From CAZYFH01 sp965197395 (GTDB lineage: Bacteria > Acidobacteriota > Vicinamibacteria > Vicinamibacterales > UBA8438): a stretch of 64,000 nucleotides of DNA. The stretch lies in contig CBDANB010000002.1 in the NCBI GenBank assembly GCA_965197395.1, forward strand, positions 1 through 64,000, given 5' to 3'. Below the pieces are notes generated by a model. It worked only from the letters and a program-made list of their open reading frames with translations. It was not told the DNA's origin and searched no databases. Numbering within the stretch: position 1 is the stretch's first letter; each line of letters starts with the position of its first letter. Shown here piece after piece: positions 8,817 through 18,500 of the stretch. Both the position numbers and the translations under genes were made by a program.

Positions 8817-9656
8817 CTACGTCTGGTCGTCCTCGCCCGGCGGCGACTTGACAATGGTCTCGCTGGGCGGCGCAGCGGATGGCACGCGGCCCTTGCCCGG
8901 CTCGCGGTGTCTTCGCCTGGCGGGCACGCGCGCCAGTGGCGCAGCAGGCGGTTCATTGAAGCTGGTCGATGGCCTGATGGACCAAAGCGATGCCCGCCGG
9001 CCCCGGCCGGACGGAGGCGCGGCCGGCATGTCGACTCGTTTCTCGAAGGCGCCGCTATGCTGGACGTTGCGCTGGAAGTCGCCCGGATCGAGGTGTGTGC
9101 GCCACACCGCTTCGTAGACTCGACGAAGCTGGGTGATCGTGAACTCCGGAGGGCAGAACCTGGCCGCGAGGGCTGTGTACTCCAGCTTGGACCGCGTCCG
9201 CTCGACGGCGTCCCTCACGATCCGCTCGTGGTCAAACGCCAATCGAACCACGCCCCCCTCGATCTCCTCCACTGGTGTCAGCACGGGGGCCACCGCGTCC
9301 CCACCGCCCCGGAGCGCCGGGAGATCGGCGCAGATCGCCCAGTAGGCGACGGTGACGACGCGCATGCGCGGATCCCGGCCCGGCGCACCGTAGCTGGCGA
9401 GCTGCTCCAGGTGCCAGGAGTCGTCGCGCAGACCCGTTTCCTCGGCCAGTTCGCGGGCCGCGGCCTGATCCAAGTCCTCACCAGGTTTCACGAAGCCACC
9501 CGGTAGTGCCAAGGCGCCCCGGAACGGTTCTTCGCCCCGTTCGATCAACAGGACGTGAAGCGTGTCATTCCGGATGGTGAACACCGCCACGTCTACGGTG
9601 ACGGCAAACGGAGGGTAGTCGCCTGGGTCGTAGCCTGAGGGCGCGCCTGGTGCCAT
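8817..9656 (-). CDS. nrtR: NrtR-type Nudix-domain transcriptional regulator
   Basis: A 279-residue protein: Nudix domain at residues about 15-150 with the Nudix box in GGFVKPGEDLDQAAARE and LAEETGL, followed by the winged-helix part typical of NrtR (FTITQLRRVYEAVW, then a PSGRGRRASLW end). NrtR proteins sense ADP-ribose or related nucleotides and repress NAD-metabolism genes. The Nudix box Glu residues are kept, so hydrolase activity is possible, although many NrtR members have lost it. The last 50 or so residues are a low-complexity tail beyond the family's usual end, perhaps from loss of the native stop beside the miniature ISL3 insertion. It is divergent from the ARPP-1-like gene, with two palindromes between them. 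Confidence 0.85.
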   Translation of the reverse strand: MAPGAPSGYDPGDYPPFAVTVDVAVFTIRNDTLHVLLIERGEEPFRGALALPGGFVKPGEDLDQAAARELAEETGLRDDSWHLEQLASYGAPGRDPRMRVVTVAYWAICADLPALRGGGDAVAPVLTPVEEIEGGVVRLAFDHERIVRDAVERTRSKLEYTALAARFCPPEFTITQLRRVYEAVWRTHLDPGDFQRNVQHSGAFEKRVDMPAAPPSGRGRRASLWSIRPSTSFNEPPAAPLARVPARRRHREPGKGRVPSAAPPSETIVKSPPGEDDQT

Positions 9657-9667
9657 TGAGAAAATAT

Positions 9668-9688
9668 ATATTGTCGTATTGACAATAT
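9668..9688. promoter_or_regulatory. Palindromic operator 1
   Basis: A perfect 21-bp inverted repeat: ATATTGTC, spacer GTATT, GACAATAT. It starts 12 bases upstream of the nrtR ATG. NrtR operators are known as palindromes of about this length, so autoregulation is likely. Confidence 0.75.
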
Positions 9689-9703
9689 CAAGAGGACCTC
9701 ATA

Positions 9704-9724
9704 TTATTGTCTCTTAGACAATAA
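9704..9724. promoter_or_regulatory. Palindromic operator 2
   Basis: A perfect 21-bp inverted repeat: TTATTGTC, spacer TCTTA, GACAATAA, sharing the TATTGTC/GACAATA core with operator 1 and lying 36 bases from it centre to centre. It ends 15 bases before the ATG at 9740, overlapping or next to the ribosome-binding site (GGAGG at 9731-9735). Confidence 0.75.
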
Positions 9725-9739
9725 CTGTCTGGAGGTGCC

Positions 9740-10648
9740 ATGACCATTCCGCAGCTCGACACCGTCGCTATCGGCTGGCCGATCACCCGGCTGGGCGTGT
9801 CCTTCTTCCCTGTGTACTTGCCCGCCAACGACCTGCCAGCGATCGCCACCGGCGAAGCCTCGAAGCTCGTCGTGGATGAGCTCGACGAGGCGTCGGTGCA
9901 GACCTTGCTGGTCCGCAACCCGGGCGACACGCCAGTGCTCGTCGTCGAGGGCGAACACTTCCTTGGCGGCAAGCAGAACCGCGCTATCAACGCGACCGTT
10001 CTGGTGCAGGCCCAGGCCGAGTTGGACATTCCCGTGTCCTGCCTCGAGCAGGGCCGATGGGGCCGCCGTCAAGCCTACCGGCGTGACGGCGCGTTCGCCG
10101 CCGCCCGCGTGCGCTCCGTGCAGCATGCCGGGGTAGCCAGGTCCATGCGGCAGACCGGCTCCCGCGACGGCGATCAGACAGCGGTGTGGAGCGAGATCAA
10201 CCAGATGCTGAGCCAAGCCTCGGTAGGTTCGCCCACAGCGGCTGCGGCCGACATGAGCCGGGAGACATTCCGACGAGAGCCGCCACGCGCCGCCGTGGCC
10301 GAGGAACTCGCGGCGCGCGGGCCGCTCTCAGGCCAGTGCGGCATCGTGATCGCCCAGGGGCGTCGGGTCACGGCAATGGACCTGTTCGGCGCGCCCCATC
10401 TGCTCGCCGTTCACTGGGCTGCGCTGATTCGGTCGTACCTCCTCGACTCGCCCCTGGCAAGCGGCCGGCCCTCCGCCACGCAGGTGCTGAACTTCGTACG
10501 GCGCTTCGCCTCCGCGCGGGCACAGCACGCGCGGGGCGTCGGGCTGGGCGTCGAACATCGCATGGCTCACAAGAGACTCACCGGCCAGGCCCTGACCCTC
10601 GACAAGGCGATCGTGCACGCGACGTTCTTCGCGACAGGTTCAGCGTGA
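9740..10648 (+). CDS. ARPP-1-family protein, likely NAD/ADP-ribose linked
   Basis: A 302-residue protein with the conserved block VLVVEGEHFLGGKQNR, INATVLV and IPVSCLEQGRWG (residues about 73-112), which I recognise as the ARPP-1 domain (named for its gene association with ADP-ribosylglycohydrolases and rhodanese-phosphatases). A second conserved part near residues 195-250 contains GQCGIVIAQGRRVTAMDLFG. No catalytic mechanism is established for the family as far as I know. GGAGG lies 5 bases before the ATG. The paired NrtR-type regulator and two operators place it in NAD or ADP-ribose metabolism by context. There is no signal peptide. It appears intact. Confidence 0.75.
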   Translation: MTIPQLDTVAIGWPITRLGVSFFPVYLPANDLPAIATGEASKLVVDELDEASVQTLLVRNPGDTPVLVVEGEHFLGGKQNRAINATVLVQAQAELDIPVSCLEQGRWGRRQAYRRDGAFAAARVRSVQHAGVARSMRQTGSRDGDQTAVWSEINQMLSQASVGSPTAAAADMSRETFRREPPRAAVAEELAARGPLSGQCGIVIAQGRRVTAMDLFGAPHLLAVHWAALIRSYLLDSPLASGRPSATQVLNFVRRFASARAQHARGVGLGVEHRMAHKRLTGQALTLDKAIVHATFFATGSA

Positions 10649-10675
10649 GCCGCTCGGCCGTCCGGCGTCGATGAT

Positions 10676-10707
10676 GGCGGGGCGGGACCGCGAGCCCCCG
10701 CCCTGCC
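10676..10707. terminator. GC-rich hairpin after the ARPP-1 gene
   Basis: GGCGGGGCGGG pairs with CCCGCCCTGCC with one mismatch, 28 bases after the stop. There is no T-run, so termination is only likely. Confidence 0.4.
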
Positions 10708-10812
10708 AGCACATACGCCACTCTAGTTGTGACCTCTCAACACGTTGTCCACTCGATCCCGACGGGAGAAACTGCTGGTGAACAAAGCTACGGTTTCATC
10801 CCGGAGGACCGA

Positions 10813-11120
10813 GTGGACATCCATCAGAATGCTAGAACCACCCCGGCGAGTCGAGCCGAACTGGTCGCCCGCGTGCTCGACGACCAACTGCCGCTGAGCC
10901 TCGTCGCCGCCGCCGCGGGCGTCTGTCCGCGAACGGTGCGTAAGTGGATCGCCCGGTATCAGGCCGAAAGCCTCGACGGCCTGGCCGACCGCAGTTCGCG
11001 GCCGCATCGACAACCCCGGGTGGGCCACACCGGTTCGCATCGTCGCCCGCATCACGGCGTTGCGGAACGAGAATGGTCCACACGCGATCCTCGATGTCGA
11101 TCTCATCCCACCGCGCCCCG
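10813..11120 (+). pseudogene. IS481-type transposase N-terminal fragment
   Basis: From a GTG at 10813 (GGAGG upstream) it reads VDIHQNARTTPASRAELVAR, then an HTH (SLVAAAAGVCPRTVRKWIAR) and LDGLADRSSRPH, which is the N-terminus of IS481-type transposases. Near 11016-11025 the frame shifts, and TPVRIVARITALRNENG continues in another frame. It ends at the IS110 remnant near 11128. Confidence 0.75.
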
Positions 11121-11129
11121 CGCGGTACT

Positions 11130-11400
11130 GACGCCCCTATATGTCAAGACACGCGTTTTAAGCGGCCTGGGTGACGGCTTGGCGTGTGCGGAAGGCTGTC
11201 ATGACGCGTTGGGAGATCTCTCGCGCAAGGAAGCGTTTCAGGCATCGGATGATCTCGCGTTTGGTCCGGCCATCGGCGGTGCCGGCCGGTGGTCATCCCG
11301 GACGAGGCCGGGATCGGGCACGCGCCGCAGAGCTTCGCGAAGGCGGCGTCCGAACGAATCCGGTCAGGGTGATCGCCGAAGAGGATCAACGGATGTGTTG
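11130..11400 (-). pseudogene. IS110-family transposase remnant
   Basis: The minus strand holds ILFGDHPDRIRSDAAFAKLC and GACPIPASSGMTTGRHR, then a jump to the extreme C-terminus. Both parts match the larger IS110 copy at 20.9-21.8 kb. The right edge of the terminal sequence (TGACGCCCCTATATGTCAAGAC at 11129-11150) is the same as at the end of that copy. Only about 250 bases of the gene remain, with a deletion in the middle. Confidence 0.75.
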
Positions 11401-11453
11401 CAACTTTCCAAAAGCGGCAAGAGAGCGATTGGTCGAGTCGGCCGGGCTCCGTC

Positions 11454-12061
11454 TCATGCCGCCACCTCGAACAAGTTGTTGATGAACTGAATCTGTCGCC
11501 GCACATCCGCACCGCTCACCCACCTCGCTTGCCCCTTCCGGATCATGTGCATGGCCTCGTAGCCGTGGATCGTTCGCCGCGCCGCCTGAAACTCACGAAA
11601 CCCCTGCTTGGCTTTCACGCGTCGTTTGATCGCTCGATGATCCTGCTCCAGCATGTTGTTCACGTATTGGACTGGCCGGTGGCGGCAACGGCGTCGCAGG
11701 AGTCCTGCCTTTTTCACCCCTGAAATCGCCGATCCGTAAAGGCGGGCCTGGTCCGTGTTGATAACACGGGGCTGCGGATGCGACGGATCAGTGAGCGCCT
11801 TGCGGAACAGGCGTGTGGCCGTAGCGGCATCGCGCAAGCCCGAGAGCACGAAGTTGATCGTGGCACCGGCAGTTCGGGACCGTAGCGCTGGACCCAGCGC
11901 CAGATTGTCGTGTGGTCCGCTTCCAGGCCGCGCTCGCGGAGCAGCTCTTCGACATCGCGGAACGAGAGCGAATACCGCAGGTACCAGCGCACGGCGCACA
12001 GAATCAGCTCGGGCTCGGTTTGTCGCCACTTAAAGATCGCCGGTCGGATTGCCTGCTTCAT
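11454..12061 (-). pseudogene. IS6-family transposase with internal deletion
   Basis: Starting at 12061 (MKQAIRPAIFKWRQTEPELI), the frame has the family N-terminal helix-turn-helix and FRDVEELLRERGLEADHTTI, ending in IWRWVQRYGPEL. It then shifts frame near 11870 and continues as INFVLSGLRDAATATRLFRK, VINTDQARLYGSAI and EQDHRAIKRRVKAKQGFREF to a stop near 11454. The segment with the first catalytic Asp is missing at the junction, so it cannot be active. Confidence 0.82.
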
Positions 12062-12144
12062 GATCTCTTCAGGTTACCAGCCGCCGTCGGCCACAGTTGC
12101 AACACAACCCATACCGAGCCATCGAGGGATCGTCACGCCCGCCT

Positions 12145-12215
12145 CTCATCAACTTGACTGTGCCGTCGAACGTGTTGCCGTCCTCGTCCACCGCTCGCCA
12201 GAGATACTGTTGCCG
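12145..12215 (-). pseudogene. Possible IS6-type transposase scrap
   Basis: The minus strand reads RQQYLWRAVDEDGNTFDG, which resembles the YLYRAVD stretch of IS6-type transposases, the part missing from the neighbouring copy. It is too short to be sure. The remaining bases from 12062 to 12271 hold nothing else that I can identify. Confidence 0.35.
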
Positions 12216-12271
12216 ACCAGATTCGTTCGAAATCCAGTTCCGTCTGTCCAGCCAGCGCTGCGGGTCTCTAT

Positions 12272-15200
12272 CTAGACGGCATCACGCCACTCGGTGGAGT
12301 TGAGACGAACGGCATGCAAGCCGACTCGAACACGGCTCTCGTCAGCTCTGAGTGTCTTCCACGCGCGCGCATACGCAGTGAGTTGTTGGTGATACCGAGC
12401 CGTCAGCTCCGCAGGATCATCCACTTGGTCGGTCTTGTAGTCCACGATCTCCCAGGTATCGCCGCGTCGATAGGCGAGATCAATCACGCCGTGGGTGATC
12501 TTCGTTTGTCCCGATTTCGCCTCGATTGCGTACGAGAAGGGCACCTCCGTGTAGCGTTCGTCGGCGTGCAGTGCTCGTTGCCACATGTCGCTTGTCATCA
12601 CCTGCTCGACGGTATCGAGGGTCGCGGTGATGACGGATTGAAGCGCGGGCTTTCCGCGCGTCAACCACGTTGCTCGACGCCGTAGCCGCTCCCGATCCGG
12701 CTGGCCGGTCGTCGCCGCACACTCGAGCAGCTTGTGGACGAGGTCCCCCCACTCGATGCCTGTGGCGGGTCCACGGAGTAACTGCGCCGAATCCTCTTCC
12801 CGAACGACGACGTCGCGGTGAGTGGTGCCCGTGACCGACTCAGTGGTGAACGACAGTGCAGCCCCCTTGAGGACGCGGCGGACTCTCGCGTCGTCGGCCT
12901 CCTCGATCGCCTTCGGCAAGAGGTCGACACTGACCAGCGTGGGTTCACTGACTTCTGTCGGCACCTGAAGCTCAGCCATCCCAGCAAGGTGTGGCTCGAA
13001 CGGCAGCCAGGGGCCCTTCCTGACATTGGGCTTCCCCCAACGGCTGACAACCAGAAGCGTCCGCGCGCGGGTCGCCGCCACGTATCGCAACCGCTCGTGC
13101 TCGGCGGTGACGAACGCGAGTTCGGCCGCTTCGTGTGCATCCCACCCCACTGGAAGGCCCAATAACTGCCCGTGAAAGCTCCCTGGCTTCTTCCGCTCGA
13201 TCCTGAGGACACCGAGAGCAGACTCGCCGTCACGAACAATCCGTCGGTCAGCGTTGGGCAGGAAGGTGCCGCAGGGATCAGCGAGGAAGACGACTTCAGC
13301 CTGAAGCCCCTTGGCCTTGTGAAGGTTCATCAGGCGCACGACGTCGGTTCGGCCTGGTTCGAGGGGTAACGACTCGATGTCGTTCGACTCGACATCAGCC
13401 TCCAGCGACGCGGCTGCGTCGGCCAGCGTGCCACCTTCCTCGGTGACCCAGCGAACCCGGTCCAACGCCTGGAACAGGTCGCCAGCTTTGGCACCTCCGC
13501 GTGTCTCGCCGACCGTCAGCGCCAGTAACCCCGTGTCCTCCAGGATGCGCTCGACTGCCGCGGGAGCCGACAGCGTCCGGGTGATGTGGTACATCGCACG
13601 CAGGCGACTGAGCGCCCGGATGACGCTGGATTCAGCCTGTGTCGTCGGGCCGTCCTCGAGCGGGACCGCCGTGAAGATGAACGTGCCTCCCGCGCTGCGA
13701 TGAGCATAAAGCGCAGGGTCACTCACGCCGAACAACGGTCCGCGCAGCACGCCAACTACCTCCACCTCGTCATCCGGATCCGCTAGCGCCCGGAGCAAGG
13801 CGGCAAGTACGTGCACCTGTTCGGAGTCACCGAACGCGCTGGCACCGCTCACCTCCACGGGTACACGCTCCGCATCCATCGCCCGTGCGTACTCGGCGAG
13901 GTTGCCCTTCTTCCAGGTTAAGACCAAAAAATCACCAGGCTGCCGATTCCCGGCGTCAATCTCAGCGCGAATGTAGCGGGCAATGGCCCCGGCATCGTGT
14001 GCGACAACGTCTGCGGCCTTCTGACACGTACTCGGCGTGGTCAGGACGCGAATGCCCGTGGTTCTGCCACTCGGCGAAGGAGGCTGGTTGGTATCGAATG
14101 ATAGCGCTGGCTCGAGCCTCTGATACTGCGGTTGCTGGGGCGTCGGGACGTCGGGGAACACGTCCTTGAACGCACCATTGGCCCACTCGCAGAGGAGCGG
14201 TGTTGCCCTGAAGTTGGCTGCGAGTGGAACGAGACTTCCTCCGCTTTGGTGAATGAGTTCGCTCACCCGACTGTAGATCTCGATGTCAGCCCGACGAAAG
14301 CGGTAGATCGACTGCTTCGGGTCGCCGACGATAAACAACGCGCCCGGCCGGAGAGACACGGTCGTCCAGTCGGATGCGTCGCTCCCGTCGCTGGTCAGCC
14401 AGGCCACCACTTCGGCTTGAATCGGGTCGGTGTCCTGGAACTCATCGACGAAAAGCCACTGGTACTTCTGCTGCAAGGCCCGCCGCACCGTGAGGTTCTC
14501 GCGGAGCACGCGGGCGGCGCACTGCAGGAGGTCTTCGTACTCCAGCGTCAACGCCCGGTATCGATGCGCACGGGCAAACTCCCGGCCTTGGACCATGAGC
14601 GTGATGGCGAGGCGGTAGACGTAGTGACGCCATGCCTCGAGGAATGGTCCGATAGCTGCCCGGAGGTCGGCAAGCATCCGGTCGATGTCCTCGCGCAACT
14701 GGCGGGGATCATCGTACCACTCCGTCCAGCGGCTCATTGTGATCCGGAAGGCGCCTTCCCACGGCGCAACCAGATCAACCAGGTCGGCCGGGTGGTCTCG
14801 TCTGGCGATCGTGATCCTCCATTGGCCGTCTCGAGCCTTCTGGAGGACCTTGCACGTCGTGTCGTCTGGAATCCTGCGAGGGAGCAGCGGGTCCAGTTGC
14901 TGCCAGAATCGGTCGAGGGCCGCCCACGCTGGCGTCGGGTCCGGTGCTGGTGCGTCGCCAGCTGGGAACTCGACCTCGTCGAATGTGCAGATCGTCGTGA
15001 AGGCATGGTCGAGATCGCCTGCTCTAATCCCGGCATCACGCAGTTCGGGGAGCAGTGCGCCTCCCTCGGCTCGCTTACGCGCGATGAACGCTCGCCAGAG
15101 CTGCTGCCTGGACTCGATGGCGCCGACATCGTCAAGCTCGGCGAACCTAGGCGCGAGTCCCGCCTCGACGGGACGCTCCCGGAGGAGATGGGCGCAAAAC

Positions 15201-15556
15201 GAGTGGATGGTTCCAACAAAGAGACGCTCGAGGCGGGACAGCGCCTCCTGCGCGCGCTGTCGCCGGTCGGGATCATCTTCTGAGGCACGACGCTCCTCGA
15301 GCACCTGCTGAAATCGTCCCCTCAGCTCTGCCGCGGCCTTTCGGGTGAATGTGACCGCCGCCATGTGCTCGACACGATATTGTCCGGACAGAATACCAGC
15401 CGCCATCCGAGTGGCGAGGCTCTGCGTCTTGCCTGAACCCGCCCCGGCCTCAACGAGCATATTGACGTCGAGGGCTCGCTCGATGACGTCTCGACTGGCC
15501 TTGTCGGGCAGCGGGACCTGACCGTTCGGCCCGGCCGTGGACTTAATCATGTTCAC
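12272..15556 (-). CDS. addA: AddA-type helicase-nuclease (RecB-like)
   Basis: A 1094-residue UvrD/REP-type helicase with a C-terminal RecB-type nuclease, the large subunit of AddAB-type double-strand-break resection enzymes. Helicase motifs are clear: EAGAGSGKTQ (residues 36-45), LFVDEFQDTDP near 375, GDPKQSIYRFRRAD near 430, VVRLMNLHKAKGLQ near 790 and RLRYVAATRARTLL near 865. The nuclease motif GVIDLAYRRGDTWEIVDYKT lies near residue 1020 with the Asp, Asp and Lys catalytic set. The start is GTG at 15556 or ATG two codons later. It overlaps the end of the addB-like gene by 14 bases, so the pair is one operon. It looks intact despite the mobile surroundings. Confidence 0.9.
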   Translation of the reverse strand: MNMIKSTAGPNGQVPLPDKASRDVIERALDVNMLVEAGAGSGKTQSLATRMAAGILSGQYRVEHMAAVTFTRKAAAELRGRFQQVLEERRASEDDPDRRQRAQEALSRLERLFVGTIHSFCAHLLRERPVEAGLAPRFAELDDVGAIESRQQLWRAFIARKRAEGGALLPELRDAGIRAGDLDHAFTTICTFDEVEFPAGDAPAPDPTPAWAALDRFWQQLDPLLPRRIPDDTTCKVLQKARDGQWRITIARRDHPADLVDLVAPWEGAFRITMSRWTEWYDDPRQLREDIDRMLADLRAAIGPFLEAWRHYVYRLAITLMVQGREFARAHRYRALTLEYEDLLQCAARVLRENLTVRRALQQKYQWLFVDEFQDTDPIQAEVVAWLTSDGSDASDWTTVSLRPGALFIVGDPKQSIYRFRRADIEIYSRVSELIHQSGGSLVPLAANFRATPLLCEWANGAFKDVFPDVPTPQQPQYQRLEPALSFDTNQPPSPSGRTTGIRVLTTPSTCQKAADVVAHDAGAIARYIRAEIDAGNRQPGDFLVLTWKKGNLAEYARAMDAERVPVEVSGASAFGDSEQVHVLAALLRALADPDDEVEVVGVLRGPLFGVSDPALYAHRSAGGTFIFTAVPLEDGPTTQAESSVIRALSRLRAMYHITRTLSAPAAVERILEDTGLLALTVGETRGGAKAGDLFQALDRVRWVTEEGGTLADAAASLEADVESNDIESLPLEPGRTDVVRLMNLHKAKGLQAEVVFLADPCGTFLPNADRRIVRDGESALGVLRIERKKPGSFHGQLLGLPVGWDAHEAAELAFVTAEHERLRYVAATRARTLLVVSRWGKPNVRKGPWLPFEPHLAGMAELQVPTEVSEPTLVSVDLLPKAIEEADDARVRRVLKGAALSFTTESVTGTTHRDVVVREEDSAQLLRGPATGIEWGDLVHKLLECAATTGQPDRERLRRRATWLTRGKPALQSVITATLDTVEQVMTSDMWQRALHADERYTEVPFSYAIEAKSGQTKITHGVIDLAYRRGDTWEIVDYKTDQVDDPAELTARYHQQLTAYARAWKTLRADESRVRVGLHAVRLNSTEWRDAV

Positions 15557-18500
15557 GCACCCGGAGAAACGGTTTCAGCGCGTCGTTGACGCCGTCGGCG
15601 CTGGCCGCCTTCAGCTTCGTCCCTGCATGTGCACGGGCGGCCGGAGCCTTCTCGATGTCCGGACCGGTTCCCTTTTTGCGCCTACCCCCACATGCAGCAG
15701 ACAGTTCACAGAACCGGCAGTCTTCCTCGTCCGCCGTGTGCAGGTACGCCCCTGCGCCAGGAATGTCGAGTAGATCTGTAAACACTTGCGCCAACGTGGC
15801 TTGAGATGGATGAGGAATCCGCTTCTGTTGCCCACCACCTTGTTGGCTGGGAAAGTAGTACGTGCCTGTGCCGACGACGGCGCTGCCGTCGTGTGCCCGC
15901 AGCAGGTCCGCTGCGGCGATGCCATACAGCGCGTGCTGCAGGAGGCGCCCTCCGTTGAAGGTGCCTGTGTAGGCCGGCCGAAAGAACGACCCTGTCTTGT
16001 AGTCGGTGACTTCGTAGTGTCCCGGACCGATGCGATCGATTCGGTCAATCCGGCCCCGGATACGAAAGCGGCGCGCACCCAAGGCGAGCTCCACCGGCTC
16101 GGCTCGGCTGAGAGGCTCGGCGGTATCGGATGTGCCGTGCGATAGACCGAATCCGACCTCGAACCCGACGGGTTCGCGCCCGTCGGCACGATTGACCGCT
16201 TCGTATGCCAAGAACAGCTCGAGGTCACGCAGTAGCTGATCGCGATCGCGCTCGAAGATGGCGTCCGATGGTGGCGGTCGCTCGCTTCTCAGAATCTCGA
16301 GGCGGGCGAGGGCCCGCTGCCGGAGCCATGCCGTTTGGCGGCGCGGGTCGACTGGCTCGCCGGTGTCCGACAGCTGTCGGAGCCGGCGCATCACGTCGGC
16401 GTAGAGCGCGTGGAGCTCACCACCTCGGATGAGCGGGTCGAGCCATTCGTCAGGATCGCGGTCCTCGTCGTCCAGTGGCCGCAGCCGGAGACCGACCTGC
16501 AAGAAGTAGCGAAACGGGCACGCCGCCAACCCCTCGAGTTTGCTGGCCGAGACCGGGCGACCCGACTGGCGCGGGTCGAGCTGGGCGGCCGCGGCTGGAA
16601 CAAAGCCGTCGAACGCCGTAAATCGAGTCGACGCCCGTTCGTGCTCGGCATGCAGCCCTCGGGCGAGCATCGGATAGGCTACGAAAAGCGATTCAAGTCC
16701 TGCGTTGCCCACCTTCTGGAGGCCGCTCAACCACCACCCGGCATCCGATAAAGCCGCCTCGCCAGTGCGAGGTACCACTGAGACCGGCTCGCCGAGGTCG
16801 CGGCCCAGTTGCTCGTACGTGATCTCCCGCTGCGGGTCCCGCAAGCGTCTCGCCTGCAGCATCAGCCACGACGGGAACGTCTCACGATAGTCGCGCAGGT
16901 CACGACAGGAGTACGAGAGGGTCCAGGACGAGACCGCGAGGCCCGATTGTGACGCAGCGCCGCCTGCGCCAAGGACCGCCATTCTCGACACCACGGTGTG
17001 CACCGATTCCTCGACGCGGTCAAGTGACGTGGCGAGTGACGGGTGAATCGTTTCGCGCTCGGCGTCGAGCAAAACCGGGTCTTCCACGGGGAGCGGAAAC
17101 ACGCGGCCTTCCTGGAGCCCGACGACAAAGGTGTGTGGCCGGCCAGCGAAACCGGCACGTTGCAGCGTCGTCACATGGAGGTGCCCTGGCCGTGCGCGGT
17201 CGGGGGCGACGGTCACCCCTTCAAGTGACGCTCGAATCAACTGCAAACACTCACGTGTCGGCTGCGACACCTGCCCCAGCGTTCTAAGTTCGTCGAGAGC
17301 AACCTTCACTGCCTGCTTGGCCTGACGGTCCATCTCCATTGACGTCGTCGCAAAACGGTCGATGAACGCGTGTGCTGCGGTCACGACGTCGATCAGAGAG
17401 ACCGGTGCTGTCGTTGAGGCTTCGGGAATGGCTGCGAGCAGGGCCGTAATCCAGTCGCGCACTTGTTCGGCGTGTACCGCTCGTTCGAGCCGGTGCGCGG
17501 CTTCATCGGTTTCCACTTCTGGATCGGCGGCCAGGGTGCGCTCCGTGGCTGCGAGAGCCGTCAGTCGCGACGCGTACGTCTGACGTCCCCATGTTGCCTC
17601 CGCGCGCAGCAGCAGTCGGGCCGCACGTCCGGCCTTGGGCCCATCAGGAATCTCGAGTCGCACATCGCCAGACTGAAACAGGCGACGAAGACCGCTCGCG
17701 GGAAATCCTTCTTCTATCCAGTCGCACCATGCCAGGAGCGCCCGTGCTGGACGTGCAACCGTGACAGGCAGTCCAGGAGCGAACGTGATCGGCCACTCGT
17801 ATCGCTGTGCCTTCTGCCAGATCAGAGGCACGTAGTCGGGTGACGAACAGGCAATCTCGACGTGATCGAAGCTCAGTGAGCCCTTGTCACCATGGAGGAT
17901 CCGTCGAAACACCTCTTCGACTTCGGCCTCTCGACCGCCGGCGCGAAACAGCTGGAGCTGATCGGGCGAGGCCGGCTCACTGATCTCAGTCGGAGACAAC
18001 AGGTATGCCAGTGGAGATGAGACTGCCTGCTCGCGTGCCGGAACCTCGGCGAAGCGGCGCGGGCGCCGCGAGCCAGGTATTCGAGGCGCAATCGGCTCGA
18101 TGCACTGACCTGGAAGGCCGGCCAGGAGCTGCTGAACCAGCGGGGCCCAGATGACGTCCGGCATGCGAAGAACCGGATCCTCCGGGCCGATCGCTGAATC
18201 CTCTAGATGCTGCAGCGCTTCGCGATAGACCGTCGCGCGATCGGCGAGACGTCGTGACGCAAGATGTGCCTCGAAGGCCGCCAGGAGCGCGACCAGCTCG
18301 GCATGTTTGTCAGCGTTCTCAAACCCGTCGGGTGCAACGTCGCTCGAAGCGATCCCGGCGAGTCGCAGCTCACGAACGGTGGCCCACAGCGCCGAGCCCA
18401 TTTGCGGATGCAACGCGAGGTGCCTAAAGTATGCAGGGACGTCATCCGACAGTTCACGGAGGAGGCGCATGATCACCGCGGGACCGGAGTCGTCCGCCGC

